40,049 nucleotides of DNA from a virus. The notes under the pieces are model-generated. The model made no database searches. It was not told where the DNA came from and saw only the letters and a program-made list of their open reading frames with translations. Shown one piece after another: positions 38,457-40,049 of the stretch. Numbering within the stretch: the first letter of the stretch is position 1; each line of letters begins with the position of its first letter. The position numbers and the translations under genes are program-made. The DNA lies in IMG/VR virus record IMGVR_UViG_3300042924_002458, positions 1 through 40,049 of that record; one strand, given 5' to 3'.

Positions 38457-39973
38457 GCGTCGCTCGGGAAGGGTTCGCCGGTCGCCTCCAGCGTGGCGCG
38501 CTTGCCCGTGAACTGCTGCCACCGCTTCACGATCACGTCCACATAGACCGGGTTCAGCTCCATCGCGTAGCAGACGCGACCAGCAGCTTCGGCGCCGATC
38601 AACGTGCTGCCGCTGCCACCAAACGGCTCAACGCAAAGGCCGCCGCTTGGCAGGCTCGACTTCATGACTCGCTCCATCATCGCCACCGGCTTTGGCGTGG
38701 CGTGGCCATGCCGCTCCTCACCTGTCACCCGTGAAAACTCCCACACGTCGCGCATCACGTCATGCGCGTTGTCGAAGTAGCTGCGGGTCTCGCGCTTGAG
38801 CTGGTCGTAGTCGCGCTTGAACGCTCGGCCCTTGGCTGCCGTTTGGATCTTGGCGTACTGCTCAGCAGTTGGGAAAGCCCACTGAGAGCGGGTGACCCAG
38901 TGCCCACCCATGAAGGTGTCGGTGGCTCTGTTCAGGTCTGCAACCTTCCAGCCGATCGACTTCATTTCGTTTTCTAGGTAGGTGCGCAACGGCTCCCAAC
39001 CCTCCCAGTAATCGGCAGTGTTCATGTTGCCGATCAGTTGATTGCCCAGCTGAAAGAAAAGGCAGTGCTCACTGGCGACAGGGAACTGGTTCAGCTCGGC
39101 TGAGGCCATTCCAGGGATCGCCTTCTTGTCCCAGACGATCTGGTTTCGCAGCTCCATCTTCTCGCTGCTGCCCAGCCCAGCCTTGTACCAAAGCCGCCAC
39201 AGCTCCGGCGCGTTCCCCCAGATGTAGCCGCTCGCGTTGTCCTCGAGAGAAGGGCGGAAGGTTGCCCACCACTCCATCTGGAAGTTGTCGAGGTCGTCGT
39301 TGTAGAGGTTGTCATTGGCCACGCCGTCCGACGCCTTGCCCATGCCGTAAGGCGGGTCAGCGTGCATCAACTGCGCTTTTTTCCCATCCATCAGCCGCTC
39401 AACGTCAGTGATGGCGGTCGAGTCCCCGCACATCACCCGATGCTTTCCCAGCAGCCACACGTCTCCCGGCTTGGTGACCGGATCCGCTGGCGGCTCTGGC
39501 ACCGCATCGGCATCGGCATCCTCCGGCGGCAGCTCCTCGATCTCCGGCAGCAGGTCGGCCAGCTCCTCATCGCTGAAGCCGATCAGGCTCAGATCAAACT
39601 CCTGCTCGGTTAGATCCTGCAGCTCCGCCCGCAGCAGGTCGGTGTCCCACCCCGCGTTCAGCGCCAGCTGGTTGTCCGCAAGGATGTAAGCCTTGCGCTG
39701 GCGGTCGCTCAGGTGGTCGAGCACCACCACCGGCACCGTCTTCAGCCCCAGCTCCTGCGCAGCCATCAGCCGGCCATGCCCGGCGATGATCCCGTCGTGG
39801 CTGTCCACCAGGATCGGGTTGGTGAAGCCGAACTCCACGATCGACGCCGCGATCTGCGCGACCTGCTCCGCGCTATGCGTCCTTGCGTTGCGGTCGTAAG
39901 GCTTTAGCCGCTCTAACGGCCACAGCTCGATGCGCTTGGCCATGGCGATCGTGAGGCTGGCGTCTGCCGTCAT
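38453..39973 (-). CDS. ParB-like domain fused to DNA methyltransferase
   Basis: 506 aa. Residues about 15-110 form a ParB/sulfiredoxin-like domain (KPYDRNARTHS, IAASIVEFGFTNPILVD, GIIAGHGRLMAAQELG). A Pro/Glu/Asp-rich linker leads to an N6-adenine/N4-cytosine methylase: DPPYG (206-210) and the AdoMet motif EPFGGSGST (449-457). It may protect phage DNA from restriction or control DNA use. It is the first gene of the late operon, before the terminase genes. Alternative start: ATG 39943. Confidence 0.92.
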   Translation of the reverse strand: MTADASLTIAMAKRIELWPLERLKPYDRNARTHSAEQVAQIAASIVEFGFTNPILVDSHDGIIAGHGRLMAAQELGLKTVPVVVLDHLSDRQRKAYILADNQLALNAGWDTDLLRAELQDLTEQEFDLSLIGFSDEELADLLPEIEELPPEDADADAVPEPPADPVTKPGDVWLLGKHRVMCGDSTAITDVERLMDGKKAQLMHADPPYGMGKASDGVANDNLYNDDLDNFQMEWWATFRPSLEDNASGYIWGNAPELWRLWYKAGLGSSEKMELRNQIVWDKKAIPGMASAELNQFPVASEHCLFFQLGNQLIGNMNTADYWEGWEPLRTYLENEMKSIGWKVADLNRATDTFMGGHWVTRSQWAFPTAEQYAKIQTAAKGRAFKRDYDQLKRETRSYFDNAHDVMRDVWEFSRVTGEERHGHATPKPVAMMERVMKSSLPSGGLCVEPFGGSGSTLIGAEAAGRVCYAMELNPVYVDVIVKRWQQFTGKRATLEATGEPFPSDA

Positions 39974-40049
39974 GCGTTATTGCGAACCTTTCTCATTAGG
40001 GCGGTTTGAGTTTTCTCACGCTAGCGGAAAGCCGCGCGCGTGAATTACC
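39974..40049. other. Sequence end, candidate cos region
   Basis: 76 gene-free bases upstream of the methylase-terminase operon, ending in the 13-bp repeat. Joined to the left end it continues 33 more gene-free bases to the stop of the gene at 47. CTAGCG, a CG-rich run (gccgcgcgcg) and the repeat lie together. Cos and terminase-binding sites usually sit here in lambda-like phages. No clear late promoter is visible. Confidence 0.4.
40037..40049. repeat. 13-bp terminal direct repeat, right copy
   Basis: Identical to bases 1-13. See the left copy. Confidence 0.9.

Noticed and set aside
1-40049. tRNA genes, rRNA, CRISPR arrays, insertion sequences
   Set aside because: No cloverleaf-like stretch, no regularly spaced repeats and no transposase were seen on reading through; I could not run a dedicated search.

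Overview
The window reads as one nearly complete, tightly packed genome of a lambda-like tailed phage (siphovirus type). The first and last 13 bases are identical. These ends lie next to the terminase operon, so the sequence is either a circularised contig or a genome opened near its packaging site. By eye it is GC-rich (roughly 60%). Several small proteins and fibre-type virion proteins resemble ones I associate with cyanophages of the Synechococcus/Cyanobium group: the 49-aa lysis-region membrane protein, the membrane-anchored helix-turn-helix protein, the short fibre proteins after the capsid genes, and the DUF7936-like protein. A cyanobacterial host is therefore my best guess, from memory of families and not from a search. 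I see no integrase, CI-like repressor, RNA polymerase, tRNA or CRISPR array.

Layout. (1) 47-4749, minus strand: a minor-tail-Z-like protein, a primase-polymerase/VirE-type helicase, a VRR-NUC nuclease and a DEAH helicase. A cluster of short repeats and palindromes at about 799-985 is a candidate replication origin. (2) 4845-7092, plus strand: a RecE-like exonuclease, a tiny membrane protein, a RecT-type annealing protein, an AlpA/MerR-type HTH protein and a small protein with an SSB-like acidic tail. (3) 7089-12074: an accessory region of about two dozen very small genes, mostly plus strand with ATGA/GTGA overlaps. It includes an NrdR-like zinc ribbon, a membrane-tethered HTH protein, a DUF3310 protein and an HNH nuclease. 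(4) 12071-39973, minus strand: one long operon. Read in its own direction it holds ParB-methylase, small and large terminase, a gpW-like joiner, portal, a fused protease-major capsid protein, head-tail joining and fibre-like proteins, a beta-propeller protein, tail terminator, tail tube, tail chaperones with a -1 frameshift site, tape measure, M, L, K, I and J homologues, two fibre proteins, a string of small genes, the lysis cassette and a dCTP deaminase.

How it works together. The primase-helicase and SF2 helicase probably run replication, and the exonuclease/annealing pair supplies recombination. The methylase could protect phage DNA, dCTP deaminase would feed dTTP synthesis, and the late operon builds a lambda-plan virion. 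Three plus-strand early operons share an upstream motif (GCC-N5-GGC-N6-TASTTAG), which suggests common early regulation.

Points most worth a second look: the shared early motif, the iteron-like cluster beside the primase gene, the A AAA AAC frameshift site, fibre-type domains attached to head-tail joining proteins, the beta-propeller gene inside the head-tail interval, and the micro-gene region.
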